DNA of 64,000 nt from Caldilineaceae bacterium (GCA_020634815.1 JACKBA010000017.1:70240-134239), one strand, 5' to 3'. Positions 1 through 10,053 are shown, counted from the first letter of the stretch. Program-made: numbers and translations. The notes: generated by a model from the letters alone, not told the origin.

Positions 1-698
1 TTGGCCGCACCGCCGTCACCCAACGGGACATAGAGATAACCGTCGGGGCCGAAGTCGAGCATGCCGGCGTTGTGGTTCGGCGCCGGCTGGGGCACGCTCA
101 GCACGACGAACGCGCTGGCCGGATCGGCGCGGTTCGCATCGTCCGCCGCGACGGTGTAGCGCTCGACCGTCGTGGCGCCCGCCGTGTCCGAGTAATTGAC
201 GAAGAGGTGACCGCTGGTCGCATAATCCGGCGCGAAAGCCATGCCCAGCAAGCCCTGCTCGTTGCCGCGCGCCGTGATCTTGGCCGACAGATCCAGGAAC
301 GGCTCCGGCACGATCTGTCCGCCGTCGATCACCCAGATCTTGCCGGTCTTCTCCACGACAAAATGGCGTCCGCTGCCGTCGCCGGCATCGGTAAAGAAGA
401 CCGGCAACTCGAATCCCTGGTACGCCGGTTCCAGACGTAGTTGGACCGCGTCCGGCGCCAGGGTGGCGATAGCTTCGACAGGTGGCTCCGGTGTCGGCGT
501 CGGCAGTTCGACGGCAACGCTCTCCGTGGCAGCCGGCTGCGTTTCCGCGGGCGCGGCGGTCGTGGCGGTCGCCTCGCCCGCGCCGGCGGTGGAATCAGCG
601 GTCACCGCCGACGGTGGCGCCTCGCGTGGCGGCTGGGCAGGCGTGCACGCAGCCAGCAACATGGCAAAGAATAGGAGTGACGCATAGTGTAGTCGCAT
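1..698 (-). CDS. PQQ-type glucose/sorbosone dehydrogenase lipoprotein (C-terminus beyond window)
   Basis: The reading frame is open from an ATG at 698 to the window edge, so only about 232 N-terminal residues are visible. The N-terminus is a lipoprotein signal ending in the lipobox LLAAC, followed by a Thr/Pro/Ala-rich linker of about 60 residues. The folded part then shows beta-propeller signatures of the soluble aldose dehydrogenase (GSDH) family: GSGRHFVVEKTGKIWVI, NEQGLLGMAFAPDY and HNAGMLDFGPDGYLYVPLGD. Members bind PQQ and oxidise sugars; here the enzyme would sit on the outer face of the membrane. The PQQ and catalytic residues further downstream cannot be checked. It stands alone, upstream of a minus-strand DUF1643 gene. 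Confidence 0.85.
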   Translation of the reverse strand, partial: MRLHYASLLFFAMLLAACTPAQPPREAPPSAVTADSTAGAGEATATTAAPAETQPAATESVAVELPTPTPEPPVEAIATLAPDAVQLRLEPAYQGFELPVFFTDAGDGSGRHFVVEKTGKIWVIDGGQIVPEPFLDLSAKITARGNEQGLLGMAFAPDYATSGHLFVNYSDTAGATTVERYTVAADDANRADPASAFVVLSVPQPAPNHNAGMLDFGPDGYLYVPLGDGGAA

Positions 699-866
699 GG
701 ATCGGGTACCCTCTCTTCGAATCACGGCAGGCCGGCACGGGTGTGCCAGGCGCGCAACAGAGGGCCCGGCTGCCCATTGTGACGTGCCCGCAGGCATCGC
801 AATGTCATGTTGTGATTATGGCGGAAACGGTCTGCCGGCGCGGTGACAGGCGTTCCATTTTGGACG

Positions 867-1391
867 CTACCGCCAGCGATGGAGAGGGGCGCTGCCATTC
901 CAGTGGAGGCCATGGCGGGGAAAGCCGAGCCGGGTGAGTGCGCCGACACGATGCAGCGCATAGCCCGTTGCCTCCAGGTGACGGCGCACTGCGGCGCTAC
1001 GTGCGGCGTACCGCGCCGCGTCGATGCCGTTCGGGTTGCCCCAGGCAGCCACGATCACATCCGCTGCGGCACAGGCGCGGGCGATCGCGGCATCGTTCTC
1101 CGCACCGATCGCTTCGGCCTCGCCCACATCGTTCACGGTGCGCGGATCGGGGCTGCGCAGCGCACAGAGGTTGACGTAGATGATCGCGGCAAAGCCATCG
1201 CGCCGCGCCCACGCCTCCACCTTGCCGGCCGTCGGGTCGCTGCGCGTGGCATCTGCCAGTGATGGATTCTTCTGGATGACCGTCAGGACCGGACGCGCGT
1301 ATGCCGCTTCTACGCTGGGAGTCAGCGCGATGTGCAGCAGATAGCGATAGCGCGCCGGTTGCCAGGGCACACACTCGACCACCGCGCGCAT
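867..1391 (-). CDS. DUF1643 family protein
   Basis: This protein of about 174 residues has the features I associate with DUF1643: an aromatic-rich N-terminus (PARYRYLLHIALTP), NPSLADATRSDPT, INVNLCALR-like YVNLCALRSPDPRTV, ENDAAIARACAAADVIVAAWG and a terminal TRLGFPRHGLHW. The molecular function of DUF1643 is unknown. The ATG at 1391 is chosen because the family pattern begins just after it; a GTG at about 1403 is possible. It lies 20 bp downstream of the cupin isomerase gene on the same strand, so the two are probably cotranscribed. Confidence 0.75.
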   Translation of the reverse strand: MRAVVECVPWQPARYRYLLHIALTPSVEAAYARPVLTVIQKNPSLADATRSDPTAGKVEAWARRDGFAAIIYVNLCALRSPDPRTVNDVGEAEAIGAENDAAIARACAAADVIVAAWGNPNGIDAARYAARSAAVRRHLEATGYALHRVGALTRLGFPRHGLHWNGSAPLHRWR

Positions 1392-1411
1392 TGGTCGGGG
1401 CGACACCGTAT

Positions 1412-1996
1412 CTAGCGCCGTTCTGGCGGCAGCCAGCGCGGGTTGTCTTCGACGGCGACGACGCCATCGCGTGCCACGATGCGCTTGCGAAAGCCCTGTC
1501 GCTCGATGGATCCGTAATCGTGGCCGGCATTGGCCGGGAAAACCCAGAAGAAGACCAGATCCTCGGTGGTGCCGGTGTTGACCGTGCGATGCGCCCAGCG
1601 CGGCGGCACGTAGACGACGGCACCGGGAGTCATCTCCGCAACGTGCCACTCGCCCTCCGGCGTCTCCATGACCATGCGGCCGCTCCCGCCCAGGCAGTAG
1701 TAGACCTCGCCGGTTTCAAGGATGGCGTGGAAGTGCCCTTTGGTCATGAAATACTCGTCGCCCACCTTGCCGGGATGCAGGATTGTGAGGCCCGACGACA
1801 GTTCGCCCTCCACAGCCGGCCGTTCCACCATATACACCTCGTAGAGCACGGTATCGTGCGCAGCCAACTGGGCGTCGAAGGCCGCCGTGTCGTAGTACTG
1901 GCCGCGCATGGAAGACAGGCGCCGGACGATCGACTCGTGATCTGCGATGGCGGGCTGGATCGTGTTTAGAAAATAGGCAAATGGTTCTGTGGTCAT
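1412..1996 (-). CDS. cupin-type glucose-6-phosphate isomerase
   Basis: The 194-residue protein matches the cupin (archaeal-type) phosphoglucose isomerase family, which interconverts glucose-6-phosphate and fructose-6-phosphate using a bound divalent metal. The metal-ligand motif is visible as TKGHFHAILETGEVYY, giving His88, His90 and Glu97, and the second cupin motif PPRWAHRTVN supplies His136. The length is normal for the family. It is unrelated to the large classical PGI enzymes. It is divergent from the phosphoribosyltransferase at 2133 and upstream of the DUF1643 gene. Substrate could be a related phosphosugar. Confidence 0.88.
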   Translation of the reverse strand: MTTEPFAYFLNTIQPAIADHESIVRRLSSMRGQYYDTAAFDAQLAAHDTVLYEVYMVERPAVEGELSSGLTILHPGKVGDEYFMTKGHFHAILETGEVYYCLGGSGRMVMETPEGEWHVAEMTPGAVVYVPPRWAHRTVNTGTTEDLVFFWVFPANAGHDYGSIERQGFRKRIVARDGVVAVEDNPRWLPPERR

Positions 1997-2035
1997 GATT
2001 ATCTTTTCACTATGGTGCGTGGAATTCCGATCCCG

Positions 2036-2052
2036 TTACCAACTTATGGTAA
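2036..2052. promoter_or_regulatory. inverted repeat TTACC-N7-GGTAA
   Basis: A perfect 5-bp inverted repeat separated by seven bases lies in the divergent region between the isomerase and the phosphoribosyltransferase. Its right arm overlaps a TAAGAT hexamer (2050-2055) that could be the -10 element for the plus-strand gene, so it could be an operator. There is no good -35 hexamer. Confidence 0.3.
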
Positions 2053-2132
2053 GATTGGATGCGGCTTTTTTCAAATACCGACTGCTGGCGACCGTTGATC
2101 GGTGGCACAAGCGACCTTCAATCGAGGAGATC

Positions 2133-2684
2133 ATGAGCTACGACGGACGGGTATACACGGTGCAAATTGGCGATGTCATGCGCAAGCTGCCCATCTTTCA
2201 GGTGGCGCCGGGCGTCAAGATTGCCATCTTCAACATGCTGGGCGACACGGAGGTTGTCGAAATGGCGGCCGACGTCCTGGCGACCCGCATGCCGGCCGGC
2301 GCCGAGGTGCTGATCGTGCCCGAAGTCAAGGCCATCCCGCTGGCGCACGCGCTGTCGGTGAACAGCGGCCTGCCCTATGTGGTGGTGCGCAAGGTGCGCA
2401 AGCCCTACATGGTCGACTGCCTGGAGACGGAGGTTGTCAGCATCACCACCGGCGCGCCGCAGACGCTTTTCGTCGACGGCAAGGATGTGCACCTTGTCCG
2501 CGACAAAAAGGTCGTGGTTGTCGACGACGTCATCAGCACCGGCAGCACGATTCGCGGCCTGCGCCAGTTGATGGACCAGGCCAACGCAACGATCATCGGC
2601 GAGATGGCGGTCTTTACCGAGGGCAGCCCCGAAGATTGGGATGGAATCATCGCCCTGGGCCATCTGCCGGTTTTTACGGACTGA
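2133..2684 (+). CDS. phosphoribosyltransferase (APRT-like)
   Basis: The 183-residue protein is a type I phosphoribosyltransferase: residues 128-140 carry the PRPP-binding loop VVVDDVISTGST preceded by four hydrophobic residues. The overall pattern, including IVPEVKAIPLAHALS around residues 61-75, resembles adenine phosphoribosyltransferase and the related purine enzymes, so purine-base salvage is the likely role. The open frame extends further upstream, but the ATG at 2133 has a good Shine-Dalgarno (GAGGAGA) and starts at the conserved domain. It is 18 bp upstream of prfA and probably cotranscribed with it. The base specificity cannot be decided from sequence. Confidence 0.8.
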   Translation: MSYDGRVYTVQIGDVMRKLPIFQVAPGVKIAIFNMLGDTEVVEMAADVLATRMPAGAEVLIVPEVKAIPLAHALSVNSGLPYVVVRKVRKPYMVDCLETEVVSITTGAPQTLFVDGKDVHLVRDKKVVVVDDVISTGSTIRGLRQLMDQANATIIGEMAVFTEGSPEDWDGIIALGHLPVFTD

Positions 2685-2702
2685 GTCCGAACGAAAGAAT
2701 CT

Positions 2703-3788
<1,086 letters not shown>

Positions 3789-3886
3789 CCGATGCAGACC
3801 GGGCGCAGGCCGGGCGTGGGCCGGCCGTATTTCCCCGGTCCGCGTTCTGTCGCTCGATTGTAAGCCAGGAACGGTCAACCAACCGG

Positions 3887-3914
3887 TTGCAGCACCGTGG
3901 ATTTCTGCTAAAAT
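3887..3914 (+). promoter_or_regulatory. candidate sigma-70 promoter for prmC
   Basis: TTGCAG (3887-3892) and TAAAAT (3909-3914) are separated by 16 bp in the 297-bp gap between prfA and prmC. If used, transcription starts near 3921 and leaves a leader of about 165 nt. I see no clear gene, terminator or known riboswitch in the rest of the gap. Confidence 0.45.
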
Positions 3915-4085
3915 GATTCGGGTCTGGCTCGTTCCCTGCCCGGCTGGTCGAAGCGGGCGCCAGGCCGAACCACCACCGTTCTGCACGTGAATCTCGTGCA
4001 GCCGGCATGGCGGGCAACGTCGCTTCACCGTGCTAGCGCCGACCTGCAATGACGCACGGCGCAGCTTTCTCCCAGGAGGCACTAT

Positions 4086-5141
4086 TTGGCTATCTTACAT
4101 TTGGATGTTCGGCCGAGGAAGGGCGAACGCCGAAATCGTCGCGCTCAAGGAAGAGTAGCGACCGGCCCGACTGTATCATCTCCTGACGCAGTGATCTCGA
4201 ACCCACCCACCCATCGCGATGAATCCTCAACCAATGGTACGGTAGAGATTCCCCAATGGCAGCAAGTCGAATGGAAGCTTTCGGCCGGCGTGCAGGTCGG
4301 CCCGGCGGTCAACACGGCGACACAACGCCTGGAGGAGGCCGGTATCACGACGGCGCGGCTTGACGCCCAGGTGATCCTGGCGCATGTGCTGGGCGTGGAG
4401 CGGAGCTGGCTCTTTGCGCACTACGAGCACGAACTGGCGCCCGAACATGCCGAGCGTTACATGGAGTTGATCGTGCGACGAATTGCACGCGAGCCCGTGG
4501 CCTACCTCGTGCGCCATCGGGAGTTCTACGGGATCGACCTCTACGTCGATCACCGTGTGCTCATCCCGCGGCCCGAAACCGAGATGCTCGTCGACCAGGT
4601 GCTCACCGAGGCCGCCATCTGTGCGCCCGAAACGCTCACCGTCGCCGATGTGGGTACGGGCAGCGGGGCGATTGCCCTGGCCGTGGCCAGCAACGCGCCC
4701 AATGCACAGGTGTACGCGCTCGATCTCAGCATCAACGCGCTGGCCGTGGCGCGGCGCAATATCGAGCGGCACAACCTCTGCGATCGCGTCCAATTGCTCC
4801 ACAGCGACCTGCTCGCGGCGCTGCCCGTGCGCGCCGACGTGGTGGTCGCCAACCTGCCGTACGTCAACACGACGGACTTTGCCACGCTCGATCCGGACGT
4901 GCGCAACTTCGAGCCGAGCAGCGCGCTGGTAGCAGGACCGCAAGGCATCGATGTCATCGAGCGCCTGCTTCCCCAACTGCCGGAGCACTTGAATCCCGGC
5001 GGTGTTGCAATTCTAGAGATTGCCTACGACCAGGGCGAACTGGTCATGGCGCTGGTCGAAAGGTTGCTGCCCCAGGCGACGCAACTCGAACTGCACCGCG
5101 ACTATCACGGCCGCGACCGCGTGGTCTCGTTCCAGCTATGA
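4086..5141 (+). CDS. prmC: release factor glutamine N5-methyltransferase
   Basis: The product methylates the GGQ glutamine of release factors using S-adenosylmethionine. The PrmC N-domain is recognisable from about residue 75 (ATQRLEEAGITTARLDAQVI) and the Rossmann SAM site follows (VADVGTGSGAIALAVAS). The catalytic motif, normally NPPY, reads NLPY at residues 256-259, which is more typical of KsgA-type enzymes. The TTG at 4086 has an AGGAGG Shine-Dalgarno, but it adds about 70 polar residues absent from ordinary PrmC, so an internal GTG near 4290 is an alternative. The stop overlaps the ATG of the HAD gene (ATGA), indicating coupling. Confidence 0.88.
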   Translation: MAILHLDVRPRKGERRNRRAQGRVATGPTVSSPDAVISNPPTHRDESSTNGTVEIPQWQQVEWKLSAGVQVGPAVNTATQRLEEAGITTARLDAQVILAHVLGVERSWLFAHYEHELAPEHAERYMELIVRRIAREPVAYLVRHREFYGIDLYVDHRVLIPRPETEMLVDQVLTEAAICAPETLTVADVGTGSGAIALAVASNAPNAQVYALDLSINALAVARRNIERHNLCDRVQLLHSDLLAALPVRADVVVANLPYVNTTDFATLDPDVRNFEPSSALVAGPQGIDVIERLLPQLPEHLNPGGVAILEIAYDQGELVMALVERLLPQATQLELHRDYHGRDRVVSFQL

Positions 5142-5998
5142 GCCAGACGCACCCCTTCGACCTCGTCGTCCTCGACCTGGACGGCACCATTATCAACGCC
5201 TACGAGCGTGCGCCCATCAGCCAGGCCGTGCATGACACCATCGCCGCCGTGCAGGCCCTGGGCGTGCCGGTCACCATCGGCAGTGGGCGCACGCTCGACT
5301 ACATCCGCAACCACATCCCCGGCGACCTGCGTCTTACCCATCCGGTCATCGCCACCCAGGGCGCCGTCATCGGCGACCCGGTCACCGGCCACGTCCTGGC
5401 GGAGGTGCACCTGCCGCTCGACTCGGCGCGCGCCATCGCTGGCTATGTCGATGCGCATGGCTACCCGACCGCCTTCTACTTCAACGATGCCGCAGGGCAC
5501 ACGCGTATCATGCAGAACATGGCCGGCCGCACACCGCAGGAAGAAGAGACCTTCCACCACCTACTCGGTCATCCCGTCACGCTGGTCGATTCATTCAGCC
5601 CGCTGCTGGCCGACGATGGCGCCCACCCGCCGGTCAAGGTCATGGCCTACAACCACAACCTGCCCGATCCGGTCGATCTGTTGATCGAGTACGAGCGTCG
5701 TTTTGCGCCGCCGCTCTCGATCACGCGCTCGCACGAGTGGCTGGTGGAGACCACGGCGCCCGGCGTCGATAAGGGCAGCGGGCTGCACCGGCTGTGCGAC
5801 ATGCTCGGCGTAAGCATCGACCGCGTCCTCGCCATCGGCGACAGCGACAACGATATTCCCATGCTGCGCGCAGCCGGCTTTGGAATCGCGATGGGCAACG
5901 CCGCGCCGCACGTCAAGGCCGTCGCTCGATGGGTCGCCCCTGCCATCGAGGAAGACGGCGCTGCGGTCGCCCTGCAGCGCTGGATCCTCGACGCCTGA
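5138..5998 (+). CDS. Cof-type HAD-IIB family phosphatase
   Basis: The 286-residue protein begins with HAD motif I, FDLVVLDLDGTIINAYE, with the nucleophile and acid at Asp13 and Asp15. It ends with motif IV, VLAIGDSDNDIPMLRAAG, followed by GIAMGNA, the typical Cof/YidA ending. The alpha/beta cap between them places it in subfamily IIB, whose members dephosphorylate sugar phosphates, FMN or other small metabolites. The ATG overlaps the prmC stop by four bases. Substrate is not predictable. Confidence 0.9.
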   Translation: MSQTHPFDLVVLDLDGTIINAYERAPISQAVHDTIAAVQALGVPVTIGSGRTLDYIRNHIPGDLRLTHPVIATQGAVIGDPVTGHVLAEVHLPLDSARAIAGYVDAHGYPTAFYFNDAAGHTRIMQNMAGRTPQEEETFHHLLGHPVTLVDSFSPLLADDGAHPPVKVMAYNHNLPDPVDLLIEYERRFAPPLSITRSHEWLVETTAPGVDKGSGLHRLCDMLGVSIDRVLAIGDSDNDIPMLRAAGFGIAMGNAAPHVKAVARWVAPAIEEDGAAVALQRWILDA

Positions 5999-6039
5999 AC
6001 CAACGCCTCACTGCCCCTGCACGGCAAAGGTCGCTCACC

Positions 6040-7428
6040 ATGATTCGACGCCTGCTTCTGCTCACACTCGTCCTCTTGCTGCTGGCAGCCTGCCGGCCCA
6101 TCTCGGCCGAGCCGGGCAGCCGCGCGGCCGGCGCGCCGGGCCTGGGCGATCCGAACTTTGCCTTTCTCGGCAACGGCGGCTACGACGTCGAGCATTACAC
6201 GCTCGACCTGGCCGTGGATGTACAGGAGAACGTCATTACCGGTACGACGACCATCCGCGCCACCGCTACCCAGCCGCTCAGTTCCTTCAACCTCGACCTG
6301 CTCGGGCTCACCGTCGACTCGATCAGCGTAGACAGTATGCCGGCCGGCTTTTCGCGCCGCGCACACGAACTGACGATTTCACCGCAAGAACAGCTCTCCG
6401 CCGGAGACATGTTCACGACGCTGGTGAGCTATTCCGGCACACCCCAGCCGTTGACCGACCCTGATCTGGCATTTATCGCGCAAGGCTGGAACAACCAGGA
6501 CGGCACCATCTTTGTCGTCAGCGAACCGGGCGGCGCCATGACCTGGTATCCCTCGAACAACCACCCATTGGACAAGGCGAGCTATACCATGCGCGTTACC
6601 GTCGACGCGCCGAATGTCGTGGCTGCCAACGGCGTCCTTGTCGAAACCATCGCAGACAGCGACCAGGTGACCTACGTCTGGGAGATGGCGCAACCCATGG
6701 CAACCTATCTTGCCACGCTCGCCATCGGCGACTTCGTGCGCGTCGAAGGACCGGGGCCGGACGGTACGCTCATCCGCCACTACTTCCCGCGCGATATGGC
6801 CGAGTCGCTGACTGCGGCCTTTGCCAACACGGGCGAGATGGTCGATTTCTACAGCGATCTCATCGGGCCTTATCCCTTTGACGAGTATGGCGTCGTCGTC
6901 ATGCCTTTCCCGCTCGGCTTTGCGCTGGAAACGCAGACGCTCTCGGTCTTTGGCACCGACATGACCATGGAAGGCGTCAACGCCCACGAACTCGCCCACC
7001 AGTGGTTCGGTAACGATGTCTCTCCGGCCGCGTGGAATGAGACCTGGCTCAACGAGGGCTTTGCCAGTTACTTGCAAAAGCTGTGGAGCGAAGAGGAATT
7101 GGGCAGCGAGTTGCTCGACGACGGTATGCGCCAATACTACGAGGCGATGCGACAGATGGAGATCCCCGCGCCGGGCAACGTCGCGGAGGGCGATATGTTC
7201 TCCATGGCGGTCTACGAACGGGGCGCCTGGGTGCTCCACGCGCTGCGGCTCGAGATCGGCGACGATCTCTTTCGCCAGGTGTTGCGCACCTACTACGACC
7301 GCTTCAAGGGCAGCAACGCCACGACCGCCGACTTCATCGCCGTTGCCAGCGAAGTCAGCGGTCGCGACTTGACCGACTTTCTTAGCGGTTGGATTTACAG
7401 CGCAGAGATGCCCGCAATCCCGGAGTAG
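6040..7428 (+). CDS. M1 family zinc aminopeptidase, lipoprotein
   Basis: The 462-residue protein has a lipoprotein signal (LLLLAAC at 14-18) and a gluzincin active site: H316-E317-L-A-H320 with the third zinc ligand Glu339 in WNETWLNEGFASY. The substrate-binding GxMEN-like stretch is GFALETQT at 293-300. It is shorter than ERAP- or PepN-type enzymes and ends soon after the catalytic domain, as in the small extracytoplasmic M1 peptidases. The ATG at 6040 is used because it starts the signal peptide. Its 3' end overlaps the convergent dehydrogenase gene by 34 bp. Confidence 0.9.
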   Translation: MIRRLLLLTLVLLLLAACRPISAEPGSRAAGAPGLGDPNFAFLGNGGYDVEHYTLDLAVDVQENVITGTTTIRATATQPLSSFNLDLLGLTVDSISVDSMPAGFSRRAHELTISPQEQLSAGDMFTTLVSYSGTPQPLTDPDLAFIAQGWNNQDGTIFVVSEPGGAMTWYPSNNHPLDKASYTMRVTVDAPNVVAANGVLVETIADSDQVTYVWEMAQPMATYLATLAIGDFVRVEGPGPDGTLIRHYFPRDMAESLTAAFANTGEMVDFYSDLIGPYPFDEYGVVVMPFPLGFALETQTLSVFGTDMTMEGVNAHELAHQWFGNDVSPAAWNETWLNEGFASYLQKLWSEEELGSELLDDGMRQYYEAMRQMEIPAPGNVAEGDMFSMAVYERGAWVLHALRLEIGDDLFRQVLRTYYDRFKGSNATTADFIAVASEVSGRDLTDFLSGWIYSAEMPAIPE

Positions 7429-8474
7429 TCCATCTCCTCCTCGGGTAGCCTGCCCCCGGCCAGGTGTGCCTGCGCCAGGCTGTCGGCGACATCCGCCGTG
7501 GTGCGTCCAGACTCATCGGCAGTGGCAAAGACATGCAACGCCGTCGTGTAGATGCGGCGGATGCCGCGCATCAACTCCGCTTCCCCTTCGTCATGTAGAA
7601 TGTCGCGCGACGCGCTCAACATGCCGCCAGCGTTGATCAGATAGTCCGGCGCGTAGAGAATGCCCCGATCTGCCAGCGCCTGCGCGTGGCGTCGCTCGCC
7701 AAGCTGGTTGTTGGCTGCACCCGCTACGATCGACGCCTGCAACTGTGAGATCGTGGCGTCATTGAGGATGCCGCCCAGCGCGCACGGCGCAAAGAGGTCG
7801 ACCGGCTGAGCATAGATGGCGTTGGGCGCCACGACTTCGGCGCCAAAGAACTCCACGGCATAGGCGACCGCCTCGGGGTTGATGTCGGTCACGACCAGTT
7901 CGGCGCCGGCATCGTGGAGCAGGTGGCACAGATGGCGCCCCACGTTGCCCAGCCCCTGCACCGCCACGCGCAGCCCGCGGAAATTGCCCCGCTCGAGCTG
8001 GTAAGCGATCGCAGCGCGCATCCCCTCGAAGACGCCCATGGCGGTGTACGGCGCCGGACTCACGCTGGTGCCAAAGACGTAGTCGCACTGCTCGCCGATG
8101 ATGTGCACGTCGCTGAGCCCCGTGCCCACATCCTCGGCGGTCCAGTAGCGCCCGCCCAGGTGCTGCACGCAGCGCCCGAACGCATGCAGCAGCCGTTCAT
8201 TCTTGTCCACCGCGGGGTCACCGATAATCACGGCCTTGCCGCCGCCCAGCGGCAGCCCGGCCAGCGCGCTCTTGTAGCTCATGGCCTTGGAGAGGCGTAG
8301 CACATCGGTGAGTGCGTCGGCAGTGGAGGCGTAGGGCCACATGCGACAGCCGCCGGCTGCCGGCCCCAGGGCTGTGGAGTGGATCGCCACGATGGCAGAG
8401 AGCCCGGCCTGCGCATCGCGGAAGAAGACAACTTGCTCGTGATTGTCGAACTCGATGTGGTCGAATACGGTCAT
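7395..8474 (-). CDS. leucine (Glu/Leu/Phe/Val) dehydrogenase
   Basis: The 359-residue NAD-dependent amino acid dehydrogenase would deaminate branched-chain amino acids to 2-oxoacids. The substrate site is visible in ALGPAAGGCRMWPY and in LPLGGGKAVIIGDP, which carries the catalytic lysine. The NAD-binding fold has GLRVAVQGLGNVGRHL, and the domain-closing stretch PDYLINAGGML follows. The length fits leucine dehydrogenase better than hexameric glutamate dehydrogenase, although phenylalanine or valine specificity cannot be excluded. The ATG at 8474 follows a strong AAAGGGGG ribosome-binding site. Confidence 0.9.
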   Translation of the reverse strand: MTVFDHIEFDNHEQVVFFRDAQAGLSAIVAIHSTALGPAAGGCRMWPYASTADALTDVLRLSKAMSYKSALAGLPLGGGKAVIIGDPAVDKNERLLHAFGRCVQHLGGRYWTAEDVGTGLSDVHIIGEQCDYVFGTSVSPAPYTAMGVFEGMRAAIAYQLERGNFRGLRVAVQGLGNVGRHLCHLLHDAGAELVVTDINPEAVAYAVEFFGAEVVAPNAIYAQPVDLFAPCALGGILNDATISQLQASIVAGAANNQLGERRHAQALADRGILYAPDYLINAGGMLSASRDILHDEGEAELMRGIRRIYTTALHVFATADESGRTTADVADSLAQAHLAGGRLPEEEMDYSGIAGISAL

Positions 8475-8616
8475 AGGTTCCCCCTTTCACACGACATTGT
8501 GCAAACGGACCACCTACTCCCAGCCTAGCACAAGCGTCGCCGGCTGTCCTCGGTTGACAGGCCAGTGTTTGGGAGCGTCGATTGGCGGGTAGGAGTTTGA
8601 AGGTTCGGGCGGCGGC

Positions 8617-9414
8617 TCAAGAGTCGGCGCTGCCGTGCGTCCAAATGCACGGATGGGTCGTCGCCACGTAGATGAAGCCAAAGCGCTCCACGATGGGACG
8701 GCTCATGGGGCCGGCGTCGATGGTGAGGTAGCGGCGCCCGCGGCGGATCGCCTCCTGCACGCGCGCGGCAAGCAGCGCCGTGTACAGCCCGCGGCCGCGG
8801 AATGCCGGCAGGGTCGAGCCGCCCCACAGGCTGGCAAACTGGCCGTCCGGGGGGAAGTGAATCCAGGCGCAACTGACCGGTTGCTCCTCGACGAGTGCGA
8901 CGTAGAAGCTCATGCGCTCGGGGTTCTGCGTCATCATCAGGCGGAGATAACTGAGCAGCGACTCGTGCGCGCCCGGCTCCATTGCGTCCTTGATAGCGCG
9001 GATGTACTCAAGTTCGGCCGGGTCGGCCAGCCGGCGTACATCGTGCGTGACCGGCACCAGGAGCGCAGGCGGCGCCGCATCCAGCGGCAGGATCATCAGG
9101 CTCTCCGGCTCCCCGATCTCGAACCCATGCGCCGCGAGCCGTGCCTTGAGGTCGGGCGGGGTGTCATAGTCGTAGAGTTTCCACTCGAAGTCGGCGCCGA
9201 TCTGCTCGAAAAAGGCGATCTGCTCTCGAATCACATCGTCGGCATTGCTTGCGTCCAGCGCCGTATAGGCGATGAAGCCCTCGCCGCCCGCCTCCTTGGG
9301 AACCTGGCGAATGAGGTGGGGAAGAACCTCGCGGCGGACGTCCGGGTAGTCCGCGCCGATGCGTTCCTCGCTTGTGTAGAGCGCGCGCAAAGAATCCTGA
9401 TTGTGTATTGGCAT
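8617..9414 (-). CDS. GNAT family N-acetyltransferase
   Basis: The 265-residue protein has a C-terminal GNAT fold: motif A is LWGGSTLPAFRGRGLYTALL, in which R-G-R-G-L binds acetyl-CoA pyrophosphate. It is followed by a basic stretch and FGFIYVATT near the end. The N-terminal ~120 residues have no motif I recognise. The ATG at 9414 (MPIHNQDS) is preferred over the longer frame to 9474, which adds hydrophobic residues with no family support. The acceptor substrate is unknown. Confidence 0.8.
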   Translation of the reverse strand: MPIHNQDSLRALYTSEERIGADYPDVRREVLPHLIRQVPKEAGGEGFIAYTALDASNADDVIREQIAFFEQIGADFEWKLYDYDTPPDLKARLAAHGFEIGEPESLMILPLDAAPPALLVPVTHDVRRLADPAELEYIRAIKDAMEPGAHESLLSYLRLMMTQNPERMSFYVALVEEQPVSCAWIHFPPDGQFASLWGGSTLPAFRGRGLYTALLAARVQEAIRRGRRYLTIDAGPMSRPIVERFGFIYVATTHPCIWTHGSADS

Positions 9415-9495
9415 GACGCCATCATACACCGGGTGCGATGCGGGCAACAACCAGGGCAAGAGCGCGGCTATCAAATTGCGGGGCAGTGCGTGCTG

Positions 9496-10053
9496 CTATG
9501 CGGCAACCGCCAGGCCAAGCATCTCGGCCGTCCCGCCGTAGCCCTTCGCCGCCAGCCGCTGCCCGGCCAGCGCAAAAAACTCCTCATTGGCGGAGAGGCC
9601 AAAGGCATCGGCAAGGCGGTTGAGGACATTGAAGGCCGAGGTAATCGTCGTCAATTGAACGATGACATCCTCCGACCAGCCGGCCGCCAGCAGCGCTTCG
9701 GTGTGTCCGCGGAAGACCGACGCCGGCGCCAGCGTCAACGCGCGCACGTACTCAAAGACCGGGCGCCAGCGCGCGTCGCCGTAGCGCGGGGCGTCGGCAA
9801 CGGCGAAATCGTCGAAGGCGCTGCGATCGACGCCGTTGCTGATCGCTGCCTCCATGTGGATGCGCCGGCAGTAGCCGCAATTGTTGAGCGCCGACACATA
9901 GGCGCCCATCATCTCGCACTCGCCGGGCGTGAAGGCATCCGTCATGGTGAAGGCGACCTCTGCCAGCCCGAGCACGTGGCGCGCCATGGCCGGGTACCTG
10001 CGGTAGACGTCGATCAAGGTAGCCCGTTCACCAAAAGATGGTAGAAACGACAT
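9496..10053 (-). CDS. carboxymuconolactone decarboxylase/AhpD-like peroxidase family protein
   Basis: The 185-residue all-helical protein carries the AhpD-type catalytic signature: Glu45 in TPGECEMMGAYVSALNNCGY, then Cys59-x-x-Cys62 and His66 in NCGYCRRIH. Such proteins reduce peroxides through the redox-active cysteine pair or act in related decarboxylase reactions. The frame starts at an ATG behind GAAAGGGGAGAA. It is divergent from dnaE with 298 bp between. Function as a peroxidase is a family inference. Confidence 0.85.
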   Translation of the reverse strand: MSFLPSFGERATLIDVYRRYPAMARHVLGLAEVAFTMTDAFTPGECEMMGAYVSALNNCGYCRRIHMEAAISNGVDRSAFDDFAVADAPRYGDARWRPVFEYVRALTLAPASVFRGHTEALLAAGWSEDVIVQLTTITSAFNVLNRLADAFGLSANEEFFALAGQRLAAKGYGGTAEMLGLAVAA

